DNA of 41,987 nucleotides. Origin: Pseudomonas putida (GTDB taxonomy: Bacteria > Pseudomonadota > Gammaproteobacteria > Pseudomonadales > Pseudomonadaceae). Every line of letters starts with the position of its first letter. The stretch's first letter is position 1. Below, piece by piece: positions 1 to 9,423 of the stretch. The position numbers were made by a program, and so were the translations under genes. The stretch is taken from assembly GCF_028682475.1 (NCBI RefSeq), contig NZ_JANHLE010000039.1, forward strand, positions 1-41,987, read 5' to 3'. Under the pieces are notes generated by a model, which was not told where the DNA came from, searched no databases, and was given only the letters and a program-made list of their open reading frames with translations.

Positions 1-397
1 TGATCAGGCGGATCGGGCCCATCAACCGGTCACGCTCCCGGGGCGCCAGGTCTGCCAGCCACAAGGGCGTGATACGGGGGTCGTAATAGCGAAAAAAGGC
101 CTTGGCATCGCCCTCGAAGCGGGCGTGAATCAGGCTGCGCAGGTGTTGCACTACCGCCGCCTCATTGACCTCGGACTCCAGCCAGATACCCGCCGTCGTA
201 CTCCACTCTTGGCTAAAGGCATGCGCCAGCGGGCTGTTCGGCACGACCGGCAGCAACACCGGGCTCACCGTTACCAGCGCGCTGTACGCAGTCTGTTGAT
301 ACAGCAATTGATACGCCGTACTGCCGGCGAGCTCGAACAGGCGATTCGGCAGGTTGTCGATCAGGGCGCCATCGAGCAGCAAATACGCCTGACTCAT
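1..397 (-). CDS. DUF4123 T6SS adaptor protein (partial, C-terminus off the left edge)
   Basis: Reading the minus strand from an ATG at 397 gives MSQAYLLLDGALIDNL at the N-terminus and FFRYYDPRITPLWL near residue 105, both typical of DUF4123. The frame stays open to base 1, so about 132 residues are visible. Known: DUF4123 proteins are cytoplasmic adaptors or chaperones that load a toxin onto the VgrG spike and usually sit between vgrG and the effector gene. The ATG overlaps the vgrG stop by four bases (ATGA), so the two are translationally coupled. Inference: the cognate effector and its immunity gene lie just beyond base 1. The family is clear; the cargo cannot be known from this window. Confidence 0.85.
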   Translation of the reverse strand, partial: MSQAYLLLDGALIDNLPNRLFELAGSTAYQLLYQQTAYSALVTVSPVLLPVVPNSPLAHAFSQEWSTTAGIWLESEVNEAAVVQHLRSLIHARFEGDAKAFFRYYDPRITPLWLADLAPRERDRLMGPIRLI

Positions 398-2418
398 GGG
401 TTCGACTCCGCTAGTTTTTGGCATGCGGCGCAGAACGGTGCGGCTTGCTGAGCGGCCTGCCGCAACGCCGCTTCCTGGGTAACCGCCGGCAAAGCATCCA
501 GCGCCGCGGCAACCATCGGTATGGCCGAAAGGGCCTGCTGCGCGGGCACCCCCGATACCGGTGCACCGCCCAGAACGATGGGGACGCTGCTGAAGATTGC
601 GCCGGGACCGATGACGAGATGCTGGCCGCCGCCTTTCAAGGTGATGCTGGCGCCGGCATCGAGGATCACTTGCGCCCCGGCATTCAGGTGCACTTGCTGA
701 CCGGCCTCGACCACCAGCGTTTGCCCGACCCGGGTGTGGATGCTGCTGGCGACTTGCAGGTAGTCGTTGGCCTTGAGTTCGACCTTGCGATCCGCCGTCA
801 CAGTGCGCTGATCTTCAGCTTCCAGCACCGCAATGCTGTTGCCCTTGATGGTTTCCCGGCGTTCGTTACCCACCTCAAGCTGGCTGTCGTTCTCGATCTT
901 TTGCTCGAGATCGCGCTGGGCACGCAGGTAGATTTTTTCCTGCCCGGCCCGGTCTTCGAGCGACAACTCGTTGTAGCCACCACCGGCGGGCGAACTGCGG
1001 CTGCGCAACACGGTCTTGGTTTTGTTCGCGGGCAACGGGTACGGCACCGCCGTGCGGGTATTGGGCACGCAGCCGGTAATCAACGGCTGGTCGGGGTCAC
1101 CTTCCAGGTAGGTCACCACCACTTCCATACCGATGCGCGGGATGGTCACCGCGCCAAAACCCTCACCGGCCCAGCTGGATGAAACCCGTAGCCAGCAACT
1201 GCTCTTGTCGCTGTTCAGCTCGGCACGGTCCCAATGGAACTCGACTTTGACCCGGCCATGCTCATCGCAGAAGATTTCTTCGCCCTCAGGCCCGGTTACG
1301 CGGGCGGTCTGGCTGACCAGCACGGGTTTTCGGGTGACCAGCGGTGGCCGGTAGAACACGTCCCAGGGAATGGCGCTGAAGCTGTTGCGGTAGCCTTGGC
1401 TGAAGCCGTCCTCGGCCTGGCTGTCGCTGTCGGCCGACTCCTCCAGTACCTGCGGCTGCTTGCCTTCGTGCGTCACACTGAGCAGGAGCCACAAGTCGTT
1501 GCAGGTTTTACGCGGGTGCTCGCGCAGGTCGAAGAAATGACCGCTGCGCAAGTTCGGCTGATCGCTCTTGCCTTCGGCCAGCTGATAGTCGCTGCGGTGC
1601 CGCTCCAAGGCCTGACGGGCCAGCTGTTTGCCGCGTTCTTCGGTGTCGATCGGCGTGGGGTAGTGGTAGTCCTCGAGCGCCGGCTTGAACTCGGCGGTGC
1701 ACTGGTTCTCCACTAACCGGCTTGGCCTTTTCAGGTCGTAGTCGCGCCGGGTGACCTTAGTGGTCCGGGTACTGAAGCGCTGGGAGAACTGGCTGATGAC
1801 CGGGTGATCGGCCACCTGCCCGGTGCCTTGCTGATACGGCGTTTCCCCCAGCTTGGGAAAGAAGGTCTGGTCTTCGGTGAACACCAGCCGGTGACCGTCC
1901 GGGCTGTGCTCGTGATGCCAGGCAATGCCTTCTTCACTGCACAGTCTTTGCAGTAGCTGGTAGTCGTTTTCGAAGTATTGAGTGCAGTATTCGCGCACGG
2001 GACTGTTGCGGACATGGAAGCTATAGGCATCGGCCTGAATGCCATGGCCGTGGAGCACCTGGGCGATAATCTGCGGCACCGTCAGCTGCTGGAAAATCCG
2101 CTGGTTATGGCTGAACTGCAAGTAGTGCAGGGCTGGCACCAGAGTCAGGTGATAACGGGTCAGACGTGTACCGGGCTCGCCGACCCTGACATCTTCGATC
2201 CGCCCATGGATACCTTCGCCATTCAGGCCGAACTGAAGGAACGCCGGCTGACTGAGCAGGCTTTCGAGGTCGAAGTCGGGGTACTCGCTGACCAGCTCGA
2301 CCTGGATCGCATACAAGCAACTGATGGTTTCGGTACCGTCAAACGCCAGCACCTTGAAATCGTTGCGCACAGAAGGGAGCAAAAACGCGAAGTGCGCAGC
2401 ATTGGCCGACGCGAACAT
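394..2418 (-). CDS. vgrG: Type VI secretion system tip protein VgrG
   Basis: A 674-residue spike protein of the T6SS. The N-terminal part is the gp27-like base. The gp5-like OB fold is seen around HGRVKVEFHWDR (about 385-396), WAGEGFGAVTIPRIGMEV (about 413-431) and EGDPDQPLITG (about 436-446). The repetitive stretch at about 480-605, with LNAGAQVILDAGASITLK, is the beta-helix needle. The tail of about 70 residues is Ala-rich and ends with a CxxC pair (C663, C666) in PFCAACQK; no catalytic domain is visible, so it is probably not a specialised effector VgrG. AAGGA precedes the ATG by about seven bases. Its stop overlaps the DUF4123 start, so it is the first visible gene of an orphan or satellite vgrG operon. 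No structural T6SS genes are in the window. Confidence 0.95.
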   Translation of the reverse strand: MFASANAAHFAFLLPSVRNDFKVLAFDGTETISCLYAIQVELVSEYPDFDLESLLSQPAFLQFGLNGEGIHGRIEDVRVGEPGTRLTRYHLTLVPALHYLQFSHNQRIFQQLTVPQIIAQVLHGHGIQADAYSFHVRNSPVREYCTQYFENDYQLLQRLCSEEGIAWHHEHSPDGHRLVFTEDQTFFPKLGETPYQQGTGQVADHPVISQFSQRFSTRTTKVTRRDYDLKRPSRLVENQCTAEFKPALEDYHYPTPIDTEERGKQLARQALERHRSDYQLAEGKSDQPNLRSGHFFDLREHPRKTCNDLWLLLSVTHEGKQPQVLEESADSDSQAEDGFSQGYRNSFSAIPWDVFYRPPLVTRKPVLVSQTARVTGPEGEEIFCDEHGRVKVEFHWDRAELNSDKSSCWLRVSSSWAGEGFGAVTIPRIGMEVVVTYLEGDPDQPLITGCVPNTRTAVPYPLPANKTKTVLRSRSSPAGGGYNELSLEDRAGQEKIYLRAQRDLEQKIENDSQLEVGNERRETIKGNSIAVLEAEDQRTVTADRKVELKANDYLQVASSIHTRVGQTLVVEAGQQVHLNAGAQVILDAGASITLKGGGQHLVIGPGAIFSSVPIVLGGAPVSGVPAQQALSAIPMVAAALDALPAVTQEAALRQAAQQAAPFCAACQKLAESNP

Positions 2419-2587
2419 AGGCTTATCCTTAAGCTGAAAAGTGAAAGCACAACGCGATGTCCAGGCGAACGCCCGGGCACGCTCAAATTTCAGCGCACGC
2501 TACCAAGGCAGCAAAGGAATTGATGTAAGACGCATCCTAAAGCGCGTGGGAAATTTCGCTTTCTCACACTCTGAGTGGCGCAGTGGC

Positions 2588-3940
2588 CTAGGTGTGGTCT
2601 GCGCGCACAAACCACCCATCCCGCTGCTGCAACCGCCAGCCCATCAGCCCCAGCGTCACCCCGCGCAAGGCCATGAACAGCAGAAAGCCCAGCCACACGC
2701 CATGGTTGCCCAGGTCTCTGGCGACATAGGCGACCGGCAAGGCAATCGCCACGCTGAGCAACATGCCATTGCGCATCTCCCGCGCCCGCGTCGCCCCGAT
2801 GAACAGGCCATCGAGCAAGTAGCTCCACACCGCCACCAGCGGCAACAGCGCCAGATAAGGCAAGTACTGGTAGGCCGTGGCGCGCACGCTGTCGATATCG
2901 GTCTGCATATTGATGAACAGGTGCCCGCCAAACAGAAACAGCACGGCAAAGCCACTGCTGGCCAGCAGCGACCAGCCGCAGGCCACGGTCAGCGAGCGCC
3001 GCAAGGCCTGGCGATCACCGGCACCGATGGCATGCCCGCACAAGGCCTCGACCGCATGGGCCAGGCCATCGAGGGCATAGGCGGTCAGCAGCAGGCCATT
3101 GAGCAACAGGGCATTGGCCGCGACAGTGGCTTCACCCAAACGCGCGCCCTGCACGGTGATCAGGAAGAACACCGCCTGCAAGGCCAGGCTGCGGATGAAA
3201 ATGTCGCGGTTGACGGCCAGCAATGGCCGCCAGCTCTGCCAGCGGCGCAGCAGGGCCCAGGCGACTTGCCCCGGGTAAGCGCGCAAGGCCGGGCGGGTCA
3301 GGGCCAGGCCGAGCAGGGCGGCACTCCATTCGGCAATCACCGAGGCCCGCGCCGAACCGATCACGCCCCAGTCCAGGCCCAGCACGAACCACAGGTTGAG
3401 GGCGATGTTGAGCAGGTTGGTGGTCAGCAGAATCACCAGCGGTGCCTTGGCGTTCTGGGTGCCGAGGAACCAGCCGACCAGGGCGAAACTGGCGAGCGCC
3501 GCTGGCAGGCCGAACAGGCGGGTCTGGAAAAAGTCCTGGGTCGATTGCTCCAGCGCCGCCGACGGCTGCATCAACTGCAGGGCCAAGTGACTGAAGGGCA
3601 GGGCCAGCAGGCCCAGCAGCAACGCGAACAGCAGCGCCAGCAACAAACCCTGTACCAGTACCTGGCGCAACGCTGCGCCATCGGCACGCCCGGCGGCCTG
3701 GGCGGCAAACCCGGTGGAGCCCATGCGCAGAAAACCCATGACCCAGGCGAGGAAGGTGTACAGGCTGGCGCCCACGGCGACCGCACCGAGCTGATGAGCA
3801 TGCGGCAGATGGCCGATCACGGCGCTATCGACCAGCGCCACCAGGGGGACGGAAATATTCGAGAGAATCATTGGCGCGGCCAGGGCCCAGACCTTGCGGT
3901 GGGTCGGGCGGTCGCGCCAGTCGGTCAACAATCGGGACAT
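2588..3940 (-). CDS. MATE-family (DinF-like) efflux transporter
   Basis: A 450-residue integral membrane protein with about twelve hydrophobic segments and the MATE opening KVWALAAPMILSNISVPLVALVDSAVIGHL. This family exports cationic drugs or metabolites using a Na+ or H+ gradient; the DinF branch is the closest by eye, and the substrate is unknown. I chose the ATG at 3940 because GGAG lies eight bases upstream; an in-frame ATG at 3964 has no comparable site. It is divergent from yfhM (start 4042), leaving about 100 bp for both promoters. A 169-bp gap separates its stop from vgrG upstream of that gene. Confidence 0.9.
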   Translation of the reverse strand: MSRLLTDWRDRPTHRKVWALAAPMILSNISVPLVALVDSAVIGHLPHAHQLGAVAVGASLYTFLAWVMGFLRMGSTGFAAQAAGRADGAALRQVLVQGLLLALLFALLLGLLALPFSHLALQLMQPSAALEQSTQDFFQTRLFGLPAALASFALVGWFLGTQNAKAPLVILLTTNLLNIALNLWFVLGLDWGVIGSARASVIAEWSAALLGLALTRPALRAYPGQVAWALLRRWQSWRPLLAVNRDIFIRSLALQAVFFLITVQGARLGEATVAANALLLNGLLLTAYALDGLAHAVEALCGHAIGAGDRQALRRSLTVACGWSLLASSGFAVLFLFGGHLFINMQTDIDSVRATAYQYLPYLALLPLVAVWSYLLDGLFIGATRAREMRNGMLLSVAIALPVAYVARDLGNHGVWLGFLLFMALRGVTLGLMGWRLQQRDGWFVRADHT

Positions 3941-4041
3941 GTCGGCTCCAGGCAAGCCGGACATTGTAGCCGCAGCGCACGCAGGCGGCCCGGTTGATAT
4001 ATAGTTCTTCCCTCAGAACCTGCTGCCAAAGAGTTTTTCCC

Positions 4042-7000
4042 ATGCTCAACAAAGGATTGTTGCTGGCCTGCGCGCTGGCGTTGCTCAGCGCCTGCGACTC
4101 GTCTGCTCCGGACAAGCCAGCCCCGGCTCCGGCCCCCACGCCTGTGCAGACGCAGGAAGCCGCCAAGCCGGCCCGTGAAGACGCCGCGACCCTGGCCAAG
4201 CGTTATGCCGGTCGCGAACTGAGCGTCGTGGATGTCTCGGAAGTTCAGGTCGATGGCGCCAGCGCGCTGTCCTTGAGCTTTTCGGTGCCACTGGATGCAC
4301 AGCAGAATTTTGCCGACCGGGTGCACCTGGTCGATACCGTCAAAGGCAAGGTCGACGGTGCCTGGGAGCTCTCCGACAACGGTATGGAGCTGCGCCTGCG
4401 TCACCTCGAGCCGCAACGCAAACTGGTGCTGACCATCGATGCCGGCCTGCAGGCCGTTAACGGCGAACGCCTGGCCGCTGAATCGGTCAGCCGTCTGGAA
4501 ACCCGCGACATGCAGGCCACCATCGGTTTCGCCAGCCGTGGTTCGCTGCTGCCGACGCGCCTGGCCGAAGGGCTGCCGGTGATCGCCCTGAACGTCAACA
4601 AGGTCGATGTCGAGTTCTTCCGCATCAAGCCTGAATCGTTGTCGTCGTTCCTCAGTGCCTGGGGCCGCAACAGCAGCCTGTACTACTACCAGTCGAAAGA
4701 AACCCTGGACATGGCCGAGCTGGTTTACAGCGGCCGTTTCGACCTCAACCCGGCGCGCAACACCCGTGAAACCGTGTTGCTGCCGATCGCCGGAATCAAG
4801 CCGCTGCAGGAGCCGGGCGTGTACCTGGCGGTGATGCGTGCGTCGGGCACCTACGACTACTCGCAACCGGCCACCCTGTTCACCCTCAGCGACATCGGTG
4901 TGTCTGCACACCGTTACCAGAACCGCATGGACGTATTTACCCAAGGGCTGGAAGGCGGCAAGGCGTTGAGTGGCGTCAACCTTGAGCTGCTCGATGCCGA
5001 AGGGCGGGTGCTCGGCCAAGGCAAGACCGACAGCGACGGCCATGCCCAGCTGCCGATGCCGCCGAAGGCGGAAACCCTGCTGGCCCATCAGGGCGTGCAC
5101 ACCACCATGCTGCGCCTGAACAGTGCCGCGCTGGACCTGGCGGAGTTCGACATCACCGGCCCGCAAGCCAACCCCCTGCAGTTCTTCGTCTTCGGTCCAC
5201 GCGACCTGTACCGCCCAGGCGAGACCGTGCTGCTCAATGGCCTGTTGCGCGATCAGGACGGTCGTCCGCTGAAGCCGCAGCCGGTGACCGTGGAAGTGCG
5301 CCGGCCGGATGAACAGATCAGCCGCAAGTTCGTTTGGGAACCGGGCAGCAATGGCCTCTACCAGTACCCGCTGCAACTGGCGACTGAAGCCCCGACCGGG
5401 CGCTGGCAGTTGTTGTTTGACCTGGGCGGCGGCAAGAAGCAGATCTACGAGTTTCTCGTCGAAGACTTCCTGCCCGAGCGTCTGGCCCTGGAACTCAAAG
5501 GCAGCGATGAGCCGCTGAGTCCTGAGCAGAGCGCCGAGATCGACGTCAATGGCCGCTACCTCTATGGCGCCCCGGCTTCCGGCAACCGCCTGAGCGGCCA
5601 GGCTTATGTGCGCCCGCTGCGCGAAGCGGTAGCGGCGTTGCCGGGCTATCAGTTCGGTTCGATCACCGAGCAGGAGCTGAGCCAGGACCTGGAGCTGGAT
5701 GAAGTTACCCTGGACGCCAACGGCAAGACGACGATCAGCATCGAAAGCAAATGGTCCGAAGCCCGTTCGCCGCTGCAACTGACGGTGCAAGCCAGCTTGC
5801 AGGAGTCCGGTGGCCGGCCGATCACCCGGCGCCTGGAACAGCCGATCTGGCCCGCCGAACGCCTGCCGGGGCTGCGCGGCTTGTTCGACGGTGAAGAAAC
5901 CGACAGCGATGGTCCGGTGGAATTCGAAGTGCTGGTCGCCGACCGTGACGGCAACAAGCTGGCGGCCAACAATCTCAAGGTGCGCCTGATTCGCGAGCGT
6001 CGGGACTACTACTGGAACTACTCGCAGAGTGACGGCTGGAGCTACAACTTCAACGAGAAGTTCCTGACCCAGAGTGAAGAGACGGTCAATATCAAGGCCG
6101 GCTCGACCGCCAAGCTCAACTTCCAGGTTGAATGGGGCCCGTACCGCGTCGAGGTCGAAGACCCGCAGACCGGCCTGGTCTCCAGCGCGCGCTTCTGGGC
6201 CGGCTACCGTGCCCAGGACAACGCCGACGGCGGTGCCGTGCGTCCGGACCAGGTCAAGTTGGCCCTGGACAAACCATCCTACGCCGATGGCGCTACCGCC
6301 AACGTGACGGTCACGCCACCTGCGGCCGGTACCGGTTACCTGATGGTCGAGTCCAGTGAAGGGCCGCTGTGGTGGCAGGAGATCGACGTGCCCGCCGAAG
6401 GCAAGACCTTCGCCATCAACCTCGAGCGTAAATGGGCACGCCATGACCTGTATGTCAGCGCCCTGGTGATTCGTCCGGGCGAGCGCAAGGTCAACGCCAC
6501 GCCCAAGCGTGCGGTCGGTGTGCTGCACCTGCCGCTGGATCGTGGCGAACGCAAGCTGGCGGTGACCCTTAGCGCGCCGGAAAAAATGCGTCCCAAGCAG
6601 CCGTTGACGGTCAAGGTCCAGGCCCGCAATGCCGACGGCAGCGTGCCCAAACAGGTGCATGTGCTACTCGCCGCGGTAGACGTGGGCATTCTCAATATCA
6701 CCGATTACACCACGCCAGACCCGTTCACCGGCATGTTCGGCCGCAAGGCTTATGGCGCCGACCAGTTGGACATCTATGGGCAGTTGATCGAAGCCGGTCA
6801 GGGCCGTCTGGCCAGCCTCGCTTTCGGTGGCGATGCGGCGATGGCCAAGGGCGGCAAGCGCCCGAACACCAGCGTCACCATCGTCGCCCAGCAGAGCGCG
6901 CCGGTGACCCTCAACGACAACGGCGAAGGCGAGGCCAGCGTCGATATCCCCGACTTCAACGGTGAATTGCGCCTGATGGCCCAGGCCTGGACCGATGAGC

Positions 7001-8946
7001 GCTATGGCGTGGCTGAAGGCAAGACCGTTGTCGCCGCGCCGTTGATCGCTGAGCTGTCGGCGCCGCGCTTCCTCGCCGGTGGCGACAGCACCACCCTGGC
7101 GCTGGATGTCTCGAACCTGTCCGGGCAGGCGCAAAAACTCAACGTGCGCCTGAGCACCGAAGGCCAGTTGAGCCTGATGCGCGCAGCCGAGCAAAGCCTC
7201 GAACTGACCCAGGGCAAGCGTGTCACCCTGCTGGTACCGGTGCAGGCCAACGGTGGTCTGGGCCAGGGCAAGGTCAAGGTCGAAGTGACCGGGCTGCAAC
7301 TGCCGGGTGAGACGGCCACAGCCTTCAGCCGCGAATGGACTTTGGGCGTGCGTCCGGCGTACCCGGCGATGCTCAAGCACTACCGGGTGGCGCTCAACGA
7401 TCAACCGTGGAGCCTGCCGGAGGCTGATCTGGCCGCATTCGAGCCGGCCGGTCTGGAGGCGATGCTGGCCTTGTCCAGCCGTCCGCCGCTGAACCTGGCC
7501 GAACAGATCCGTGCCCTGGAAGCCTACCCCTATGGCTGCCTTGAGCAGACCACCAGTGGTCTGTATCCCTCGTTGTATGCCGATGCCGCGACCCTCAAGC
7601 GTCTGGGCATCAGCGGCGAGCCCGCCGAAGTGCGCAAGCGCAAGATCGAGATGGGTATCGAGCACTTGCTGGGCATGCAGCGCTACAACGGCAGCTTCGG
7701 CCTGTGGAGTTCGGATTCCGAAGAGGAGTATTGGCTGACGGCCTATGTCACCGATTTCCTGCTGCGGGCTCGCGAGCAGGGTTATGCGGTGCCTGCCGAG
7801 GCCCTGAAAAAGGCCAGTGAGCGTCTGCTGCGCTATCTGCAGGAGCGCAACCTGATCGAGGTCAACTACAGCAACAATGCCGAGCACAGCCGTTTTGCCG
7901 TGCAGGCCTATGCTGCCCTGGTGCTGGCCCGCACCCAGCAGGCGCCGCTGGGCGCGCTGCGCAGCCTGTTCGAGCGGCGCAGCGATGCCCGCTCCGGCTT
8001 GCCTTTGGTGCAGCTGGCCATTGCCCTGGAAAAAATGGGTGACAAGCCCCGTGCGCAGCAAGCCTTGCAAGCGGGCCTGGCGGTCAGCCGCAACGACAAG
8101 GACTGGCTGGGCGACTACGGCAGCCCGGTGCGCGACCAGGCCTTGATCCTGGCCTTGCTCGAAGAGAACAACCTGGCCAGCACCCAGCTGGATCAACGGC
8201 TGTTCCAGTTGTCCGACCAGGTCGCGGCCAGCCAGTGGTTGTCGACCCAGGAACGCAACGCCTTGTTCCTCGCCGGCCGCGGCTTGCTGAACAAACCGGA
8301 AGGCAAGTGGTCGGCGCGTCTGGACAGTGCCGGCGAATTGCGTGACCTGGACAGCGCGCAGTCGGGTCTGAAACTGGAAGGGCCACTGCTGGCTTCGCCG
8401 CTGACCGTGCAGAATCAGGGCAGCGACACCCTGTACCAGCAACTGACCCTGTCCGGTTATCCACGCTACGCCCCGGCGCCGAGCAGCTCGGGCATGAACA
8501 TTCGTCGTGAGTACCTCGGTTTGAACGGTCGGGCCCTGGATATCCGTGCGCTCAAGAGTGGTGATCTGGTGCTGGTGCACCTGGCCGTGACCGCCACCTC
8601 CCGGGTGCCGGATGCGCTGGTGGTCGACCTGCTGCCTGCCGGCCTCGAGCTGGAAAACCAGAACCTGGCGCAGAGCGCGGCGAGCCTGGACAACGCCAGC
8701 AGTGCGGTCAAACAGTGGCGCGACTCGATGCAGAACGCCAACATCGTGCACCAGGAGTTCCGCGATGATCGTTACGTTGCGGCGTTGCCTGTGGACAGCT
8801 ACGGCACCACGCACTTGCTGTACCTGGCGCGTGCAGTGACCCCGGGTACCTACCGGGTGCCGCCGCCGCAGGTGGAGTCGATGTATCGACCGAACCTGCA
8901 GTCGGTGGGGGAATCGGCAGGTGAGATGGTGATCAAAGGTCGCTAA
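4042..8946 (+). CDS. yfhM: Bacterial alpha-2-macroglobulin lipoprotein with thioester (YfhM/ECAM type)
   Basis: A 1634-residue periplasmic lipoprotein. It starts at MLNKGLLLACALALLSAC, with a lipobox LSAC and lipidated Cys18, then a Pro/Ala-rich linker and a long series of MG beta domains. The thioester motif GCLEQ is present, with the Cys at residue 1166, followed by the alpha-helical thioester domain; this separates it from YfaS-type paralogues, which lack it. Known: E. coli YfhM (about 1650 residues) traps attacking proteases covalently and is encoded beside pbpC, as here. Asp at +2 after the lipid Cys is an inner-membrane retention signal in enterobacteria, though the rule differs in Pseudomonas. 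The start at 4042 is chosen because it alone begins the signal peptide; the in-frame upstream start at 3994 would bury it. Confidence 0.94.
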   Translation: MLNKGLLLACALALLSACDSSAPDKPAPAPAPTPVQTQEAAKPAREDAATLAKRYAGRELSVVDVSEVQVDGASALSLSFSVPLDAQQNFADRVHLVDTVKGKVDGAWELSDNGMELRLRHLEPQRKLVLTIDAGLQAVNGERLAAESVSRLETRDMQATIGFASRGSLLPTRLAEGLPVIALNVNKVDVEFFRIKPESLSSFLSAWGRNSSLYYYQSKETLDMAELVYSGRFDLNPARNTRETVLLPIAGIKPLQEPGVYLAVMRASGTYDYSQPATLFTLSDIGVSAHRYQNRMDVFTQGLEGGKALSGVNLELLDAEGRVLGQGKTDSDGHAQLPMPPKAETLLAHQGVHTTMLRLNSAALDLAEFDITGPQANPLQFFVFGPRDLYRPGETVLLNGLLRDQDGRPLKPQPVTVEVRRPDEQISRKFVWEPGSNGLYQYPLQLATEAPTGRWQLLFDLGGGKKQIYEFLVEDFLPERLALELKGSDEPLSPEQSAEIDVNGRYLYGAPASGNRLSGQAYVRPLREAVAALPGYQFGSITEQELSQDLELDEVTLDANGKTTISIESKWSEARSPLQLTVQASLQESGGRPITRRLEQPIWPAERLPGLRGLFDGEETDSDGPVEFEVLVADRDGNKLAANNLKVRLIRERRDYYWNYSQSDGWSYNFNEKFLTQSEETVNIKAGSTAKLNFQVEWGPYRVEVEDPQTGLVSSARFWAGYRAQDNADGGAVRPDQVKLALDKPSYADGATANVTVTPPAAGTGYLMVESSEGPLWWQEIDVPAEGKTFAINLERKWARHDLYVSALVIRPGERKVNATPKRAVGVLHLPLDRGERKLAVTLSAPEKMRPKQPLTVKVQARNADGSVPKQVHVLLAAVDVGILNITDYTTPDPFTGMFGRKAYGADQLDIYGQLIEAGQGRLASLAFGGDAAMAKGGKRPNTSVTIVAQQSAPVTLNDNGEGEASVDIPDFNGELRLMAQAWTDERYGVAEGKTVVAAPLIAELSAPRFLAGGDSTTLALDVSNLSGQAQKLNVRLSTEGQLSLMRAAEQSLELTQGKRVTLLVPVQANGGLGQGKVKVEVTGLQLPGETATAFSREWTLGVRPAYPAMLKHYRVALNDQPWSLPEADLAAFEPAGLEAMLALSSRPPLNLAEQIRALEAYPYGCLEQTTSGLYPSLYADAATLKRLGISGEPAEVRKRKIEMGIEHLLGMQRYNGSFGLWSSDSEEEYWLTAYVTDFLLRAREQGYAVPAEALKKASERLLRYLQERNLIEVNYSNNAEHSRFAVQAYAALVLARTQQAPLGALRSLFERRSDARSGLPLVQLAIALEKMGDKPRAQQALQAGLAVSRNDKDWLGDYGSPVRDQALILALLEENNLASTQLDQRLFQLSDQVAASQWLSTQERNALFLAGRGLLNKPEGKWSARLDSAGELRDLDSAQSGLKLEGPLLASPLTVQNQGSDTLYQQLTLSGYPRYAPAPSSSGMNIRREYLGLNGRALDIRALKSGDLVLVHLAVTATSRVPDALVVDLLPAGLELENQNLAQSAASLDNASSAVKQWRDSMQNANIVHQEFRDDRYVAALPVDSYGTTHLLYLARAVTPGTYRVPPPQVESMYRPNLQSVGESAGEMVIKGR

Positions 8947-8954
8947 AGGGAATC

Positions 8955-9026
8955 GGTAGGAGCGGGCTTGCCCCGCGATTGCGGTGTGTCAGTTACATCG
9001 CATCGCGGGGCAAGCCCGCTCCCACC
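8955..9026. repeat. Inverted pair of REP elements (BIME)
   Basis: GTAGGAGCGGGCTTGCCCC at 8957 and its inverse GGGGCAAGCCCGCTCCCACC ending at 9026 form two head-to-head REP palindromes around a short spacer. The pair lies just after the yfhM stop, between two converging genes. The same REP core recurs at 31794-31829. Such elements are common in pseudomonad intergenic DNA, and can act as mRNA stabilisers or weak terminators. Confidence 0.9.
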
Positions 9027-9031
9027 CACCG

Positions 9032-9325
9032 TCAGTGAATGATCCAGCTCATAACCCACAAGCCCAGCACCAGCCAGATGATGCCGAGGATGATCGAGGC
9101 ACGCATGAAGGCACGGATGGCCGAGTACAGCAGCATCAAGCCGATGATCAGGGCAACGATGCTGACCAGCGAGGTGTCCATGCCCAATGTGCGCGCCAGG
9201 CCATCGATGAAATTGCCACCGGCGTTGGCCAGCAGGTTGAACAACCCGCTCAGGCCATCGACGACAAAGCGGATCAGTGCCCCCAACGCCTGGCCGAGCC
9301 ACTCGAAAAAACCTTCTACATGCAT
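9032..9325 (-). CDS. Small membrane protein, unknown function
   Basis: A 97-residue protein with two or three hydrophobic segments: about 12-32 (amphipathic to hydrophobic), 53-70 (LVSIVALIIGLMLLYSAI) and 76-96 (ASIILGIIWLVLGLWVMSW). AGGAAG sits a few bases before the ATG at 9325. No family is recognised. It is transcribed against yfhM and pbpC, in the gap between two genes that are directly adjacent in E. coli. Its start is only 98 bp from the pbpC start on the other strand, so the two may share a divergent promoter region. The clear start signal and regular codon use suggest a real gene; its role is unknown. Confidence 0.75.
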   Translation of the reverse strand: MHVEGFFEWLGQALGALIRFVVDGLSGLFNLLANAGGNFIDGLARTLGMDTSLVSIVALIIGLMLLYSAIRAFMRASIILGIIWLVLGLWVMSWIIH

Positions 9326-9423
9326 AGTTGCTTCCTGATGATCGTATCGGCGAATCTGCCGTTGCCAACCCTTTGGCTGTGTACTGGCCTGCTCAGTTCC
9401 CTGGCCAGCGACACGGAGGCCTG

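Noticed and set aside
2419..2587. A TAAGACGCATCCTA near-palindrome upstream of vgrG as a regulator site
   Set aside because: The arms do not match well and I know of no matching consensus; too weak to call.
2441..3997. A 518-codon plus-strand frame over the MATE gene
   Set aside because: The translation is Gln/Gly/His-rich low-complexity, typical of an antisense shadow; the MATE protein on the other strand has all family features.
3925..8814. Two very long minus-strand open frames (911 and 716 codons) across yfhM
   Set aside because: They are antisense shadows of a GC-rich coding gene with biased third positions. They show no domains or starts, and yfhM is unmistakable on the plus strand.
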